Source of the DNA: Hyphomicrobiales bacterium
GTDB taxonomy: Bacteria > Pseudomonadota > Alphaproteobacteria > Rhizobiales > Xanthobacteraceae
Length of the DNA stretch: 64,000 nt
Assembly: GCA_017305715.1 (NCBI GenBank)
Contig: JAFKKG010000025.1
Span: 90,392-154,391, forward strand
Direction of reading: 5' to 3'
The notes below the pieces were generated by a model. The model saw only the letters and a list, made by a program, of their open reading frames with translations. It was not told the DNA's origin and did not search any database. The position numbers and the translations under genes were made by a program. Each line of letters begins with the position of its first letter. The first letter of the stretch is position 1. This document shows positions 12,511 to 22,520 of this stretch, piece after piece.

Positions 12511-13131
12511 ATGGAACTGAAAGTCACGACCCTTGAGGGCAAGGAAGCCGGTTCGGTCCAGCTGTCCGACGAGATTTTCGGCTTGGAGCCGCGCAAGGAC
12601 ATCATCCAGCGTTGCATCCAGTGGCAGCTCAACAAGCGCCAGGCCGGAACGCACAAGACGCAGGGCCGCGCCGACGTCTGGCGCACCGGCAAGAAGATGT
12701 ACAAGCAGAAGGGCACCGGCGGTGCTCGTCACGGCTCGGCCCGCGTGCCGCAGTTCCGCGGCGGTGGCCGTGCATTCGGCCCGGTCGTTCGCTCGCACGC
12801 GACCGACCTGCCGAAGAAGGTGCGCGCGCTGGCGCTCAAGCATGCCCTGTCGGCGAAAGCCAAGGACGGCGGCCTGATCGTGATCGACAACGCCAATCTC
12901 GAGGCTGCCAAGACCAAGGCGCTGGTCGGACATTTCTCGGGTCTCGGCCTGACCAATGCGCTGATCATCGACGGTGCCGAGGTGAATGCCGGTTTCGCGA
13001 TCGCGGCCCGCAACATTCCGAACATCGACGTGCTGCCGATCCAGGGCATCAACGTCTATGACATTCTGCGCCGTCACAAGCTGGTGCTGACCAAGTCGGC
13101 GGTGGATGCGCTGGAGGCGCGCTTCAAATGA
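12511..13131 (+). CDS. rplD: 50S ribosomal protein L4
   Basis: 206 residues starting [15 protein letters not shown]4 binds domain I of 23S rRNA and its basic loop lines the exit tunnel next to L22. The loop [19 protein letters not shown] (about residues 70-88) is typical and carries no obvious macrolide-resistance insertion or deletion. In enterobacteria L4 represses the S10 operon. Its stop overlaps the rplW start by 4 nt (ATGA), indicating translational coupling. Confidence 0.98.
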   Translation: MELKVTTLEGKEAGSVQLSDEIFGLEPRKDIIQRCIQWQLNKRQAGTHKTQGRADVWRTGKKMYKQKGTGGARHGSARVPQFRGGGRAFGPVVRSHATDLPKKVRALALKHALSAKAKDGGLIVIDNANLEAAKTKALVGHFSGLGLTNALIIDGAEVNAGFAIAARNIPNIDVLPIQGINVYDILRRHKLVLTKSAVDALEARFK

Positions 13132-13427
13132 AGAATATCGATCCGCGCCATTACGACGTGATCGTTGCTCCGGTCGTGACCGAAAAGGCGACGATGGCGT
13201 CCGAGCACAACAAGGTTGTGTTCAGGGTCGCCTCCAAGGCGACCAAGCCGCAAATCAAGGAAGCCGTCGAAAAGCTGTTCGACGTCAAGGTGAAGAGCGT
13301 GAACACGCTGGTCCGCAAGGGCAAGACCAAGGTGTTCCGCGGCAATTTCGGTTCGCAGTCGGATGTGAAGCGGGCGGTCGTGACCCTCGAAGAGGGCCAC
13401 CGCATCGACGTCACCACCGGACTATAA
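13128..13427 (+). CDS. rplW: 50S ribosomal protein L23
   Basis: 99 residues starting [22 protein letters not shown]23 sits at the exit of the peptide tunnel and is the docking site for trigger factor and SRP. The VTEKA segment and the [15 protein letters not shown] loop are the family hallmarks. The start codon overlaps the rplD stop (ATGA). rplB follows after 12 nt. Confidence 0.98.
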   Translation: MKNIDPRHYDVIVAPVVTEKATMASEHNKVVFRVASKATKPQIKEAVEKLFDVKVKSVNTLVRKGKTKVFRGNFGSQSDVKRAVVTLEEGHRIDVTTGL

Positions 13428-13439
13428 GGCGTTACGACG

Positions 13440-14273
13440 ATGGCATTGAAAACATACAATCCGACGACGCCGGGCCAGCGCCAGCTGGTGATGGTCGACC
13501 GTTCGGCGCTGTACAAGGGCAAGCCGGTCAAGGCGTTGACCGAGGGCAAGCAGAGCAATGGCGGCCGCAACAACACCGGCCGTATCACGGTTCGCTTCCG
13601 CGGCGGTGGCCACAAGAAGGCCTACCGGATCGTCGACTTCAAGCGCAACAAGGTCGATGTTCCCGCGACCGTGGAGCGGCTGGAATACGATCCGAACCGC
13701 ACCGCGTTCATCGCGCTGATCAAGTATACGGATGGTGAGCAGGCCTACATCCTGGCGCCGCAGCGGCTGGCCGCGGGCGACACGGTGGTTGCCGGCAATT
13801 ATGTCGACGTGAAGCCCGGCAATGTCATGCCGCTCGGCAACATGCCGGTCGGCACCATCGTCCACAATATCGAGATGAAGATCGGCAAGGGCGGCCAGAT
13901 CGCGCGTTCCGCCGGCACCTACGCCCAGATCGTCGGCCGCGACCAGGATTACGTCATCCTGCGCCTGAACTCGGGCGAACAGCGCTTGGTGCACGGCCGC
14001 TGCCGCGGCACCATCGGTGCGGTGTCGAACCCCGACCACATGAACATCTCGATCGGCAAGGCCGGCCGTACCCGCTGGCTCGGCTGGCGTCCGCATAACC
14101 GCGGCGTCGTCATGAACCCGATCGACCATCCGCACGGCGGCGGCGAAGGCCGCACCTCGGGCGGCCGCCACCCGGTCACCCCGTGGGGCAAGCCGACCAA
14201 GGGCAAGAAGACCCGTTCGAATAAGTCGACCAATCGATTCATCCTCCTAAGCCGCCACAAGCGGAAGAAGTAA
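13440..14273 (+). CDS. rplB: 50S ribosomal protein L2
   Basis: 277 residues starting [18 protein letters not shown]2 is needed for subunit association and peptidyl-transferase activity. The functionally important C-terminal sequence [20 protein letters not shown] (about residues 224-243), with its conserved His, is intact. It lies 12 nt after rplW and 12 nt before rpsS. Confidence 0.98.
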   Translation: MALKTYNPTTPGQRQLVMVDRSALYKGKPVKALTEGKQSNGGRNNTGRITVRFRGGGHKKAYRIVDFKRNKVDVPATVERLEYDPNRTAFIALIKYTDGEQAYILAPQRLAAGDTVVAGNYVDVKPGNVMPLGNMPVGTIVHNIEMKIGKGGQIARSAGTYAQIVGRDQDYVILRLNSGEQRLVHGRCRGTIGAVSNPDHMNISIGKAGRTRWLGWRPHNRGVVMNPIDHPHGGGEGRTSGGRHPVTPWGKPTKGKKTRSNKSTNRFILLSRHKRKK

Positions 14274-14285
14274 GGAACGCCGGAC

Positions 14286-14564
14286 ATGGTTCGTTCAGTC
14301 TGGAAAGGCCCGTTCGTCGAAGGCTCTCTGCTCAAGAAGGCAGATGCCGCGCGCGCGTCCGGCCGTCACGACGTCATCAAGATCTGGAGCCGCCGCTCGA
14401 CCATCCTGCCGCAGTTCGTCGGCCTGGTCTTCGGTGTCTACAACGGCCAGAAGCATGTGCCGGTCTCGGTCAACGAGGAAATGGTGGGCCACAAGTTCGG
14501 CGAGTTCTCGCCGACCCGTACCTTCCATGGCCATTCTGGCGACAAGAAAGCCAAGAAGGCTTGA
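14286..14564 (+). CDS. rpsS: 30S ribosomal protein S19
   Basis: 92 residues, standard length, starting [14 protein letters not shown]19 forms a complex with S13 in the 30S head near the A-site tRNA. The [13 protein letters not shown] and [21 protein letters not shown] segments are diagnostic. It is tightly packed between rplB and rplV (gaps of 12 and 10 nt). Confidence 0.98.
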   Translation: MVRSVWKGPFVEGSLLKKADAARASGRHDVIKIWSRRSTILPQFVGLVFGVYNGQKHVPVSVNEEMVGHKFGEFSPTRTFHGHSGDKKAKKA

Positions 14565-14574
14565 GGAATAGACG

Positions 14575-14961
14575 ATGAGCAAACCAAAGCGCGAACGTAG
14601 CCTCGCGGACAACGAGGCCAAGGCGGTGGCCCGGATGCTGCGCGTGAGCCCGCAAAAGCTCAATCTTGTCGCGCAGCTGATTCGCGGCCGGAAGGCATCT
14701 GCGGCACTTGCCGACCTGCAGTTCTCGCGCAAGCGGATCGCGGTCGACGTCAAGAAGTGCCTGGAATCGGCGATCGCGAACGCCGAAAACAACCACGACC
14801 TCGAGGTCGACGATCTGGTCGTCGCCGAGGCCCATGTCGGCAACGGCATCGTGATGAAGCGCTTTGCGCCGCGCGGCCGTGGCCGTTCGGGTCGTATCTA
14901 CAAACCGTTCTCGCACCTGACCATCGTGGTTCGTCAGGTCGAGGCCGAGGCTGGCGCTTAA
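14575..14961 (+). CDS. rplV: 50S ribosomal protein L22
   Basis: 128 residues starting [16 protein letters not shown]22 contacts all 23S rRNA domains; its beta-hairpin lines the exit tunnel beside L4. The hairpin tip region [19 protein letters not shown] (about residues 94-112) is intact, with no macrolide-type insertion visible. The rpsC start follows after 17 nt. Confidence 0.97.
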   Translation: MSKPKRERSLADNEAKAVARMLRVSPQKLNLVAQLIRGRKASAALADLQFSRKRIAVDVKKCLESAIANAENNHDLEVDDLVVAEAHVGNGIVMKRFAPRGRGRSGRIYKPFSHLTIVVRQVEAEAGA

Positions 14962-14978
14962 GGGCGCGGGAGAAAACG

Positions 14979-15677
14979 ATGGGTCAAAAGATCAATCCAA
15001 TCGGACTGCGTCTCGGCATCAACCGTACGTGGGATTCCCGTTGGTTCGCCGGCAAGAACGAGTACGGCAAGCTGTTGCACGAGGACGTCCAGATCCGCGA
15101 GATCCTGCACAAGGAGCTCAAGCAGGCGGCCGTCGCCCGCATCGTGATCGAGCGTCCGCACAAGAAGTGCCGCGTGACGATCCACTCGGCGCGACCGGGC
15201 GTCGTGATCGGCAAGAAGGGCGCCGACATCGACAAGCTGCGCAAGCGGGTTGCCGACATCACGGCTTCCGACGTCGTCATCAACATCGTCGAAATCCGCA
15301 AGCCCGAACTCGACGCCACCCTGGTCGCTGAATCGATCGCCCAGCAGCTCGAGCGCCGCGTCGCATTCCGCCGCGCCATGAAGCGCGCGGTGCAGTCGGC
15401 GATGCGTCTTGGCGCCGAAGGCATTCGTATCAACTGCTCGGGCCGTCTCGGCGGCGCCGAAATCGCGCGCATGGAATGGTATCGCGAAGGTCGCGTGCCG
15501 CTGCACACGCTGCGCGCCGACGTCGATTACGGCGTAGCGACCGCTTTCACCACGTTCGGTACCTGCGGCGTCAAGGTCTGGATCTTCAAGGGCGAGATCC
15601 TCGAGCACGATCCGATGGCCCAGGACAAGAAGATGGCCGAAGGCGACAATACCCGTCCGCGTCGCGACGCTGCTTGA
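14979..15677 (+). CDS. rpsC: 30S ribosomal protein S3
   Basis: 232 residues from ATG at 14979 ([14 protein letters not shown]), the universal S3 N-terminus. The frame continues upstream through rplV but that part is not S3. The KH domain carries [16 protein letters not shown] (about 70-85). S3 binds mRNA at the entry tunnel of the 30S head and contributes to helicase activity. A short charged tail ([14 protein letters not shown]) ends the protein. An AGGGCGCGGGAG stretch provides the ribosome site. Confidence 0.98.
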   Translation: MGQKINPIGLRLGINRTWDSRWFAGKNEYGKLLHEDVQIREILHKELKQAAVARIVIERPHKKCRVTIHSARPGVVIGKKGADIDKLRKRVADITASDVVINIVEIRKPELDATLVAESIAQQLERRVAFRRAMKRAVQSAMRLGAEGIRINCSGRLGGAEIARMEWYREGRVPLHTLRADVDYGVATAFTTFGTCGVKVWIFKGEILEHDPMAQDKKMAEGDNTRPRRDAA

Positions 15678-15707
15678 GACATTAGAGAAGGTTTGAGGGC
15701 GTAAGCC

Positions 15708-16121
15708 ATGATGCAACCAAAGAAAACGAAGTTCCGGAAGGCGCATAAGGGCCGTATCCACGGCGTTGCGACTTCGGGCGCGACGTTGTCGTTCGGACAA
15801 TTCGGCCTGAAGGCGATGGCGCCCGAGCGCATCACCGCCCGTCAGATCGAAGCCGCACGGCGCGCGCTGACCCGTCACATGAAGCGCGCCGGCCGCGTCT
15901 GGATCCGCGTGTTTCCGGACCTGCCGGTGTCGAAGAAGCCCGCCGAAGTCCGCATGGGTTCCGGCAAGGGTACGCCGGAATTGTGGGTGGCGCGGGTCAA
16001 GCCCGGCCGTGTGATTTTCGAGATCGACGGCGTCACGGTGCAGACCGCCAAGGAAGCGCTGTCGCTCGCCGCCGCCAAGCTGCCGATCAAGACGCGCTTC
16101 GTCGCGCGCATTGCGGAGTAA
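15708..16121 (+). CDS. rplP: 50S ribosomal protein L16
   Basis: 137 residues starting [19 protein letters not shown]; the second ATG (15711) is an equally good start. L16 organises the A-site tRNA pocket of the 50S subunit. The GFG-like [21 protein letters not shown] and [17 protein letters not shown] segments identify it. It is followed 5 nt later by rpmC. Confidence 0.98.
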   Translation: MMQPKKTKFRKAHKGRIHGVATSGATLSFGQFGLKAMAPERITARQIEAARRALTRHMKRAGRVWIRVFPDLPVSKKPAEVRMGSGKGTPELWVARVKPGRVIFEIDGVTVQTAKEALSLAAAKLPIKTRFVARIAE

Positions 16122-16126
16122 CGTTC

Positions 16127-16333
16127 ATGGCCGAGATGAAAACCGCCGACATTCGCGCGATGAGCGACGATCAGAGGGAGGACGCTGTCCTCAACCTGAA
16201 GAAAGAGCGCTTCAACCTGCGTTTCCAGCGCGCCACCGGGCAGCTGGAGAACACCTCGCGGCTGCGTGAAGCCCGCCGCGATATCGCCCGCATCAAGACC
16301 ATCGCCGCGCAAGCGCGCGCGAAGAAGAAGTAA
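16127..16333 (+). CDS. rpmC: 50S ribosomal protein L29
   Basis: 68 residues from ATG at 16127 ([16 protein letters not shown]). The longer upstream reading overlaps rplP and is rejected. L29 is a two-helix protein next to L23 at the tunnel exit. The [20 protein letters not shown] helix and the [10 protein letters not shown] helix are typical. It is encoded 5 nt after rplP and 10 nt before rpsQ. Confidence 0.97.
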   Translation: MAEMKTADIRAMSDDQREDAVLNLKKERFNLRFQRATGQLENTSRLREARRDIARIKTIAAQARAKKK

Positions 16334-16343
16334 GAGGCCGGAT

Positions 16344-16592
16344 ATGCCGAAACGAACCCTTCAGGGCGTGGTGGTGAGCGACAAGCAAGCCAAGACGGTG
16401 GTGGTGCGCGTCGATCGCCGCTTCACCCATCCGATCTACAAGAAGACGATCCGCCGCTCCAAGAACTACCACGCGCACGACGAGAACAACCAGTTCAAGC
16501 CGGGCGACATGGTGTGGATCGAGGAGAGCAAGCCGATCTCGAAGTTGAAGCGCTGGACGGTTGTCCGGGGCGAACAGAAGAAAACGGCCTGA
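16344..16592 (+). CDS. rpsQ: 30S ribosomal protein S17
   Basis: 82 residues from ATG at 16344 ([15 protein letters not shown]). S17 is an OB-fold primary binder of 16S rRNA. The sequences [18 protein letters not shown] and [18 protein letters not shown] are diagnostic. An 80-nt gap to rplN follows, the usual boundary between the S10 and spc operons; no clear promoter or terminator is seen in it. Confidence 0.97.
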   Translation: MPKRTLQGVVVSDKQAKTVVVRVDRRFTHPIYKKTIRRSKNYHAHDENNQFKPGDMVWIEESKPISKLKRWTVVRGEQKKTA

Positions 16593-16672
16593 AGCAAGTC
16601 TGGTATCACCAGGCTGATTTCGGGAAATTTTAAGCGCGTTCCAGCGCATCAGAAAGAGGACGAGGTGCATCA

Positions 16673-17041
16673 ATGATTCAGATGCAGACCAACCTCGACG
16701 TGGCCGATAATTCAGGCGCACGCCGTGTCATGTGCATCAAGGTGCTTGGGGGCTCCAAGCGCCGCTATGCCACCGTGGGCGATGTTATCGTTGTGTCGAT
16801 CAAGGAAGCGATTCCGCGCGGCAAGGTGAAGAAGGGCGACGTGATGAAGGCTGTCGTGGTGCGGGTCCGCAAGGACATCCGCCGCGCCGACGGCTCGGTC
16901 ATCCGCTTCGACCGCAACGCCGCCGTGCTGATCAACAATCAGTCGGAGCCGGTCGGCACCCGTATCTTCGGGCCCGTGCCGCGCGAGCTGCGCGCCAAGA
17001 ACCACATGAAGATCATCTCGCTTGCGCCGGAGGTGCTGTGA
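16673..17041 (+). CDS. rplN: 50S ribosomal protein L14
   Basis: 122 residues, standard length, starting [19 protein letters not shown]14 contacts 16S rRNA helix 14 at a subunit bridge and is the binding partner of the silencing factor RsfS. The [16 protein letters not shown] and [11 protein letters not shown] segments are clear. It opens the spc operon. AGAGGACGAGG upstream gives a strong ribosome site. The stop overlaps the rplX start by one base. Confidence 0.98.
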
Positions 17042-17355
17042 TGGCTGCCAAGATCCGCAAGGGTGACAAGGTCATCGTGCTGAACGGCCGCGACAAGGGC
17101 CGTACCGGCGAAGTATTCGAAGTCCGTCCCGACGAGAACAAGGCTCTCGTTCGCGGCGTCAACATGGTGAAGCGTCACCAGAAGCAGACCCAGTCCCAGG
17201 AAGGCGGCATCATCTCCAAGGAGGCGCCGATCCACCTGTCCAACATCGCGTATCTCGGCAAGGACGGCAAGCCGACCCGCGTGGGTTTCAAGATTCAGGC
17301 CGATGGCAAGAAGGTACGCATTGCCAAGAGCTCGGGAGCAGAGATCGATGGCTGA
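17041..17355 (+). CDS. rplX: 50S ribosomal protein L24
   Basis: 104 residues from ATG at 17041 ([20 protein letters not shown]), a KOW-motif start typical of L24. L24 initiates 50S assembly near the tunnel exit. The start overlaps the rplN stop (TGATG), and its end overlaps rplE by 8 nt, so the three genes are translationally coupled. Confidence 0.97.
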   Translation: MAAKIRKGDKVIVLNGRDKGRTGEVFEVRPDENKALVRGVNMVKRHQKQTQSQEGGIISKEAPIHLSNIAYLGKDGKPTRVGFKIQADGKKVRIAKSSGAEIDG

Positions 17356-17905
17356 TACCGCTTACGTGCCGCGCCTGCGCGCGGAGTATGACAAGAGCAT
17401 CCGCAGCAAGCTGACCGAACAGTTCGGCTATGCCAACGTCATGCAGGTGCCGCGTCTCGACAAGGTCGTGCTCAACATGGGCGTCGGCGATGCCGTCAAC
17501 GACCGCAAAAAGGCCGAGACCGCAGCCGGCGACCTGTCGCTGATCGCCGGCCAGAAGGCGATCGTGACCTATTCGCGGATCGCGATCGCGACCTTCAAGC
17601 TGCGCGAGAACCAGCCGATCGGCTGCAAGGTCACGCTGCGCAAGGCCAAGATGTACGAGTTCATCGACCGCCTGGTGAACGTGGCGCTGCCGCGCGTGCG
17701 CGACTTCCGCGGCCTCAATCCGAAGAGCTTCGACGGCCGCGGCAATTATTCGCTCGGCCTCAAGGAGCACATCATTTTCCCCGAAATCGACTTCGACAAG
17801 GTTTCGGAAGCCCGCGGCATGGACATCACGGTTTGCACCACGGCGCAGACCGACGATGAGGCGCGGGCCTTGTTGACCGCTTTCAATTTCCCGTTCCGGC
17901 AGTGA
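17348..17905 (+). CDS. rplE: 50S ribosomal protein L5
   Basis: 185 residues from ATG at 17348 ([16 protein letters not shown]), inside the last codons of rplX. L5 binds 5S rRNA and forms a bridge to S13. Diagnostic segments are [33 protein letters not shown] and [15 protein letters not shown]. rpsN follows after 44 nt. Confidence 0.98.
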   Translation: MADTAYVPRLRAEYDKSIRSKLTEQFGYANVMQVPRLDKVVLNMGVGDAVNDRKKAETAAGDLSLIAGQKAIVTYSRIAIATFKLRENQPIGCKVTLRKAKMYEFIDRLVNVALPRVRDFRGLNPKSFDGRGNYSLGLKEHIIFPEIDFDKVSEARGMDITVCTTAQTDDEARALLTAFNFPFRQ

Positions 17906-17949
17906 GACGCCCTTAAAGCCTCTCAAACGCGGAAACCCAGGAGCCAAGC

Positions 17950-18255
17950 ATGGCAAAGAAGAGTTCGATCGAGAAGAACAACCGGCGCAAGCGGATGACC
18001 AAGAATGCCGCCCCGCAGCGCGCCAAGCTGAAGGCGATCATCGCCGACAAGACCAAGCCGATGGAAGAGCGCTTCGCCGCGACGCTGAAGCTTGCCGAGA
18101 TGCCGCGCAACTCGTCGGCGACGCGCATCCGCAACCGCTGCGAGCTGACCGGCCGTCCGCGTTCGGTCTATCGCAAGAACAAGCTCAGCCGCATCGCGCT
18201 GCGTGAACTCGGCTCCAAGGGCCTGGTTCCCGGGCTCGTGAAGTCGAGCTGGTAA
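17950..18255 (+). CDS. rpsN: 30S ribosomal protein S14 (zinc-free form)
   Basis: 101 residues starting [16 protein letters not shown]. This is the long form of S14: it has one cysteine ([11 protein letters not shown]) and lacks the CxxC...CxxC zinc ribbon of the short form. It binds the 30S head near S3 and S10. It sits in the spc operon between rplE and rpsH; a GGAG precedes the start. Confidence 0.98.
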   Translation: MAKKSSIEKNNRRKRMTKNAAPQRAKLKAIIADKTKPMEERFAATLKLAEMPRNSSATRIRNRCELTGRPRSVYRKNKLSRIALRELGSKGLVPGLVKSSW

Positions 18256-18270
18256 GGGGAGGGTCGTCAG

Positions 18271-18669
18271 ATGTCTACACACGATCCGATCAGCGATCTC
18301 ATCACCCGCATCCGCAACGCGCAGATGCGTTCGAAGTCCAAGGTCTCGACCCCGGGCTCGAAGATGCGCGCCAACGTGCTCGAAGTGCTGAAGTCCGAGG
18401 GTTACATCCGCGGCTATGCCAGCGTCGAACACGCGTCGGGCCGCAGCGAGCTCGAGATCGAGCTGAAATATTTCGACGGCGAGCCGGTCATTCGCGAAAT
18501 CGAGCGGGTGTCGAAGCCCGGCCGTCGGGTTTACGCTTCGGTGAAGAACCTGCCGCGCGTGAACAACGGTCTCGGTATTTCGGTTTTGTCGACGCCGAAG
18601 GGAATCATGGCTGACCACGACGCGCGTGACGCGAATGTGGGCGGCGAAGTTCTCTTCACGGTGTTCTGA
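18271..18669 (+). CDS. rpsH: 30S ribosomal protein S8
   Basis: 132 residues, standard length, starting [19 protein letters not shown]8 binds the central domain of 16S rRNA and, in enterobacteria, represses the spc operon at the L5 mRNA. The C-terminal [16 protein letters not shown]...GGEVLF motif is complete. It is preceded by GGGGAGGG and followed 15 nt later by rplF. Confidence 0.98.
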   Translation: MSTHDPISDLITRIRNAQMRSKSKVSTPGSKMRANVLEVLKSEGYIRGYASVEHASGRSELEIELKYFDGEPVIREIERVSKPGRRVYASVKNLPRVNNGLGISVLSTPKGIMADHDARDANVGGEVLFTVF

Positions 18670-18684
18670 GGAAGGATTTTAGCC

Positions 18685-19218
18685 ATGTCACGTGTTGGCA
18701 AACGGCCCGTGCCGATCCCGTCCGGTGTGACGGCGACCGTCGAAGGGCAGACCGTCAAGATGAAGGGGCCGAAGGGCCAGCTTCAGTTCGTCGTCCATGA
18801 CGACGTCGAGGTGAAGTTCGAGAACGGCGCGGTCAAGGTCGCGCCAAGGCTGGAAACCAACCGGGCGCAGGCCATGTACGGCACCGCGCGCGCGCAGGTC
18901 GCCAACCTGGTCGAGGGCGTCACCAAGGGTTTCGAGAAGAAGCTCGAAATCACCGGCGTCGGTTACCGCGCCGCGTTGCAGGGCAAGAACCTGCAGCTCG
19001 CGCTCGGCTACAGCCATGACGTCGTCTACGCGATCCCGGAAGGCATCACCATCGCGGTGCCGAAACCGACCGAGATCACGATCACGGGCAACGATTCCCA
19101 GCGCGTCGGTCAGGTCGCGGCCGAGATCCGCAGCTACCGTCCGCCGGAGCCCTACAAGGGCAAGGGCGTGAAGTACGCCAACGAATTCATCTTCCGCAAG
19201 GAAGGCAAGAAGAAGTAA
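18685..19218 (+). CDS. rplF: 50S ribosomal protein L6
   Basis: 177 residues starting [16 protein letters not shown]6 lies near the sarcin-ricin loop and the factor-binding site. Two homologous halves are visible, and the C-terminal motif [20 protein letters not shown] is diagnostic. rplR follows after 11 nt. Confidence 0.98.
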   Translation: MSRVGKRPVPIPSGVTATVEGQTVKMKGPKGQLQFVVHDDVEVKFENGAVKVAPRLETNRAQAMYGTARAQVANLVEGVTKGFEKKLEITGVGYRAALQGKNLQLALGYSHDVVYAIPEGITIAVPKPTEITITGNDSQRVGQVAAEIRSYRPPEPYKGKGVKYANEFIFRKEGKKK

Positions 19219-19229
19219 CGGAGCCGGCC

Positions 19230-19589
19230 ATGTCACTGAAAGTTACAAATGCCCGGCGCAAGCAGCGTGTGAGGAATTCACTGCGCCGCTCCGCCAATGG
19301 ACGTCCGCGTCTGTCGGTGTTCCGCTCGTCGAAGCACATCTACGCCCAGGTCATCGACGACCTGAAGGGCGAAACGCTGGCTTCCGCGTCCTCGCTGGAG
19401 AAGGCGATGCGCGAGAGCGGCAACACGGGTGCCAACATCGATGCGGCCAAGGCTGTCGGCAAGCTGCTGGCGGAACGCGCCGTGCAGAAGGGCGTCAAGG
19501 AAGTGGTGTTCGATCGCGGTCAGTATCTCTATCACGGGCGCGTCAAGGCGCTCGCGGATGCGGCCCGCGAAAGCGGATTGAGCTTCTAA
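19230..19589 (+). CDS. rplR: 50S ribosomal protein L18
   Basis: 119 residues starting [21 protein letters not shown]18 binds 5S rRNA together with L5 and L25. The segments [17 protein letters not shown] and [21 protein letters not shown] are typical. A 61-nt gap precedes rpsE. Confidence 0.98.
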   Translation: MSLKVTNARRKQRVRNSLRRSANGRPRLSVFRSSKHIYAQVIDDLKGETLASASSLEKAMRESGNTGANIDAAKAVGKLLAERAVQKGVKEVVFDRGQYLYHGRVKALADAARESGLSF

Positions 19590-19650
19590 CAACCGGTTTT
19601 GAACGAAGAGAAGGACAGGGGCATCAGGCTCCCTGAGATTGGAAAACACC

Positions 19651-20226
19651 ATGGCAGGTGAACGCGAACGCGGCGGACGCGAACGGAGCAGGGATCGCGA
19701 AGAGCGCGACAGCGAGTTCGTCGACAAGCTGGTCCACATCAATCGCGTGGCGAAGGTCGTCAAGGGCGGCAAGCGCTTCGGCTTTGCGGCGCTGGTGGTG
19801 ATCGGCGACCAGAAGGGTCGGGTCGGTTTCGGTCACGGCAAGGCGCGCGAAGTTCCCGAGGCGATCCGCAAGGCGACGGAATCGGCGAAGCGCAACCTGA
19901 CGCGCGTGGCTCTGCGCGAAGGCCGCACGCTGCATCACGACATCGCCGGCCGTCATGGCGCCGGCCGCGTCTATCTGCGTGCAGCTCCGGCCGGTACCGG
20001 CATCATCGCCGGCGGCCCGATGCGCGCGGTGTTCGAGACGCTCGGCATCCAGGACGTGGTGGCCAAATCGATCGGTTCGTCGAACCCCTACAACATGGTT
20101 CGCGCAACCTTCGACGCGCTGAAGCATCAGGATTCGCCGCGTTCGGTGGCGGCACGCCGCAACATCAAGGTGTCCACGCTGCAATCGCGCCGCGTCGGTG
20201 GCGATGCCGAAGTGGTGGCTGAATAA
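19651..20226 (+). CDS. rpsE: 30S ribosomal protein S5
   Basis: 191 residues from ATG at 19651 ([15 protein letters not shown]); a TTG at 19639 would add four residues and has no advantage. After a charged Arg/Glu/Asp N-terminus comes the double-stranded-RNA-binding fold with [20 protein letters not shown], then [16 protein letters not shown]5 lies at the mRNA entry site and affects fidelity. rpmD follows after 41 nt. Confidence 0.98.
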   Translation: MAGERERGGRERSRDREERDSEFVDKLVHINRVAKVVKGGKRFGFAALVVIGDQKGRVGFGHGKAREVPEAIRKATESAKRNLTRVALREGRTLHHDIAGRHGAGRVYLRAAPAGTGIIAGGPMRAVFETLGIQDVVAKSIGSSNPYNMVRATFDALKHQDSPRSVAARRNIKVSTLQSRRVGGDAEVVAE

Positions 20227-20267
20227 ACAACCAGGCGCATCTTTCCGCGCTATTCGGAGTCAAGACG

Positions 20268-20462
20268 ATGGCCAAGGCCGCAAAGACGATCAAGGTCGAG
20301 CAGACCGGCAGCGCGATCCGCCGCCACCACTCGCAGCGTTCGACGCTGATCGGCCTCAAGCTCAACAAGATCGGCCGGGTTTCCGAGCTTCAGGATACGC
20401 CTGAGGTTCGCGGCATGATCAGCAAGGTTCAACATCTCGTCCGCGTCGTCGGCGAGAAGTAA
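20268..20462 (+). CDS. rpmD: 50S ribosomal protein L30
   Basis: 64 residues starting [20 protein letters not shown]30 is a small two-strand/two-helix protein of the 50S subunit. The sequence [19 protein letters not shown] and the final [12 protein letters not shown] are typical. It is encoded 16 nt ahead of rplO. Confidence 0.97.
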   Translation: MAKAAKTIKVEQTGSAIRRHHSQRSTLIGLKLNKIGRVSELQDTPEVRGMISKVQHLVRVVGEK

Positions 20463-20478
20463 TTAAGGAGACAGGGCG

Positions 20479-20967
20479 ATGAAGCTCAGCGATATCGCCG
20501 ACAATGCCGGCTCGCGCAAGAAGCGCATGCGCGTCGGCCGTGGCATCGGTTCAGGCAAGGGCAAGACGGCGGGCCGCGGCGGCAAGGGCCAGACCGCGCG
20601 TTCGGGCGTGCGCATCAAGGGCTTCGAGGGCGGCCAGATGCCGCTGCATCGGCGCCTGCCGAAGCGCGGCTTCAACAACATCTTCAAGCTCGACTTTGCC
20701 GAGATCAACCTCGATCGCCTCCAGGAAGCGATCGATGCCAAGCTGGTCGACGCCAAGGAAACCGTCACCGCCGAATCGCTGGTGAAGGCCGGTGTGCTGC
20801 GGCGCGCCAAGGATGGCCTGCGGCTGCTCGGCCGCGGCGAAATCAAGGCCAAGCTCGCCATCGAGGTGCATGGCGCCTCGAAATCCGCGATCGCGGCGGT
20901 CGAAAAGGCCGGCGGTTCGGTGAAGGTGCTGGCTCCGGCCAAGAAGGAAGATGGCGAGGCGGCGTAA
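20479..20967 (+). CDS. rplO: 50S ribosomal protein L15
   Basis: 162 residues starting [18 protein letters not shown]15 is a late-assembly protein that contacts many 23S rRNA helices. The Gly/Arg-rich [21 protein letters not shown] (about residues 19-39) and [18 protein letters not shown] are diagnostic. A 146-nt gap with a perfect hairpin separates it from secY. Confidence 0.98.
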   Translation: MKLSDIADNAGSRKKRMRVGRGIGSGKGKTAGRGGKGQTARSGVRIKGFEGGQMPLHRRLPKRGFNNIFKLDFAEINLDRLQEAIDAKLVDAKETVTAESLVKAGVLRRAKDGLRLLGRGEIKAKLAIEVHGASKSAIAAVEKAGGSVKVLAPAKKEDGEAA

Positions 20968-20977
20968 CATCTGCGTC

Positions 20978-21001
20978 ATTGCCCGCTGACCTGCGGGCAA
21001 T
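20978..21001 (+). promoter_or_regulatory. Perfect hairpin between rplO and secY
   Basis: ATTGCCCGC and GCGGGCAAT form a 9-bp perfect stem with a six-base loop (TGACCT), 11 nt after the rplO stop. No T-run follows. It may attenuate or process the transcript at the step from ribosomal proteins to SecY. Confidence 0.55.
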
Positions 21002-21113
21002 CCGCCGATAGAACGATGGACTTATCGAAGCCGAGCACCAAATAATGTCCGGCGTCTGCTGACGGCTCCGCCCGGGGCTTAAGGCGTGAGGGGCGACGGG
21101 AGAAAGCCTAGAC

Positions 21114-22445
21114 ATGGTCTCAGCAGCAGAACAACTTGCGGCAAACCTCAATTTCTCTGCGCTCGGCAAGGCCGACGAACTGAAGAAGCGCATCTGGTTC
21201 ACACTGGGTGCGCTGCTTGTTTATCGGCTCGGCACCTATATTCCGCTGCCCGGCATCGATCCCGCCATCTGGGACCAGGTGTTCAAGTCGCAGGCCGGCG
21301 GCATCCTCGGCATGTTCAACATGTTCGCCGGCGGCGGTATCAACCGCATGGCGATCTTCGCGCTGAACATCATGCCGTATATCTCGGCATCGATCATCAT
21401 CCAGCTTCTGACCACCGTCTCCCCGCAGCTCGAAGCGCTGAAGAAGGAAGGCGAGGCCGGCCGCAAGACGCTGAACCAGTATACCCGCTATCTCACGGTG
21501 ATTCTGGCCGCGTTCCAGTCCTACGGCATCGCCGTCGGCCTGCAGGGCGCCGGTAACGTCGTCAGCGAGCCCGGGCCGTTCTTCCTGATTTCGACCGCGG
21601 TCACCCTGACCGGCGGCACCATGTTCCTGATGTGGCTCGGCGAGCAGATCACCTCGCGCGGCATCGGCAACGGTATTTCGCTGATCATCCTGTCCGGCAT
21701 CGTCGCCGAATTGCCCTCGGCGCTCGCCAACATGCTGGAACTTGGCCGTCAGGGCGCGCTGTCGACCGGCCTGATCCTGGTCGTGATCGTGATGGCGGTC
21801 GCCGTGATCGCCTTCATCGTGTTCATGGAACGCGCGCAGCGCCGGCTTCTGATCCAGTATCCGAAGCGCCAGGTCGGCAACAAGATGTTCGAGGGCCAGT
21901 CCTCGCATCTGCCGCTCAAGCTCAATACCTCCGGCGTGATCCCGCCGATCTTCGCCTCGTCGCTGCTGCTGCTGCCGACGACGGTCGCCAACTTCAACGC
22001 CGGCAAGGGCCCGGAATGGTTCCAGTGGCTCAACACCCAGCTCAGCCACGGTCGCCCGCTGTTCCTGTTCTGCTACCTCGCATTGATCGTGTTCTTCGCG
22101 TTCTTCTACACCGCGATCGTGTTCAACCCGACCGAGACCGCCGACAATCTGAAGAAGCATGGCGGCTTCATCCCCGGCATCCGCCCGGGCGAGCGCACCG
22201 CCGAATATATCGATTACGTGCTCTCGCGCGTCACGGTGCTGGGCGCGGTCTATCTCGCCATCGTCTGTCTGATTCCCGAAATTCTGATTTCCTATGCCGC
22301 GGTGCCGTTCTACTTTGGCGGAACCTCGCTTCTGATCGTCGTCAGCGTGACGATGGATACGGTGGCGCAGGTGCAGGGCTATCTGCTCGCCCATCAGTAC
22401 GAAGGGTTGATCAGGAAATCCAAGCTCAAGGGCCGCCGCCGCTAG
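21114..22445 (+). CDS. secY: Preprotein translocase subunit SecY
   Basis: 443 residues with ten predicted membrane helices, the central pore of the Sec translocon. Typical sequences are RLGTYIPLPGIDP in the first periplasmic segment, GGINRMAIFALNIMPYISASI (plug/TM2), GNGISLIILSGI and the cytoplasmic loop ERAQRRLLIQYPKR. The C-terminus is LIRKSKLKGRRR. It lies between rplO and adk, the usual alphaproteobacterial arrangement. Confidence 0.98.
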   Translation: MVSAAEQLAANLNFSALGKADELKKRIWFTLGALLVYRLGTYIPLPGIDPAIWDQVFKSQAGGILGMFNMFAGGGINRMAIFALNIMPYISASIIIQLLTTVSPQLEALKKEGEAGRKTLNQYTRYLTVILAAFQSYGIAVGLQGAGNVVSEPGPFFLISTAVTLTGGTMFLMWLGEQITSRGIGNGISLIILSGIVAELPSALANMLELGRQGALSTGLILVVIVMAVAVIAFIVFMERAQRRLLIQYPKRQVGNKMFEGQSSHLPLKLNTSGVIPPIFASSLLLLPTTVANFNAGKGPEWFQWLNTQLSHGRPLFLFCYLALIVFFAFFYTAIVFNPTETADNLKKHGGFIPGIRPGERTAEYIDYVLSRVTVLGAVYLAIVCLIPEILISYAAVPFYFGGTSLLIVVSVTMDTVAQVQGYLLAHQYEGLIRKSKLKGRRR

Positions 22446-22520
22446 GCGGGAAATTTCACGGTCTGAAATAACAGTCACAGGTGCGCGGGGTTCGCTCACC
22501 AAGCCGGGGGGCGAATTGTC

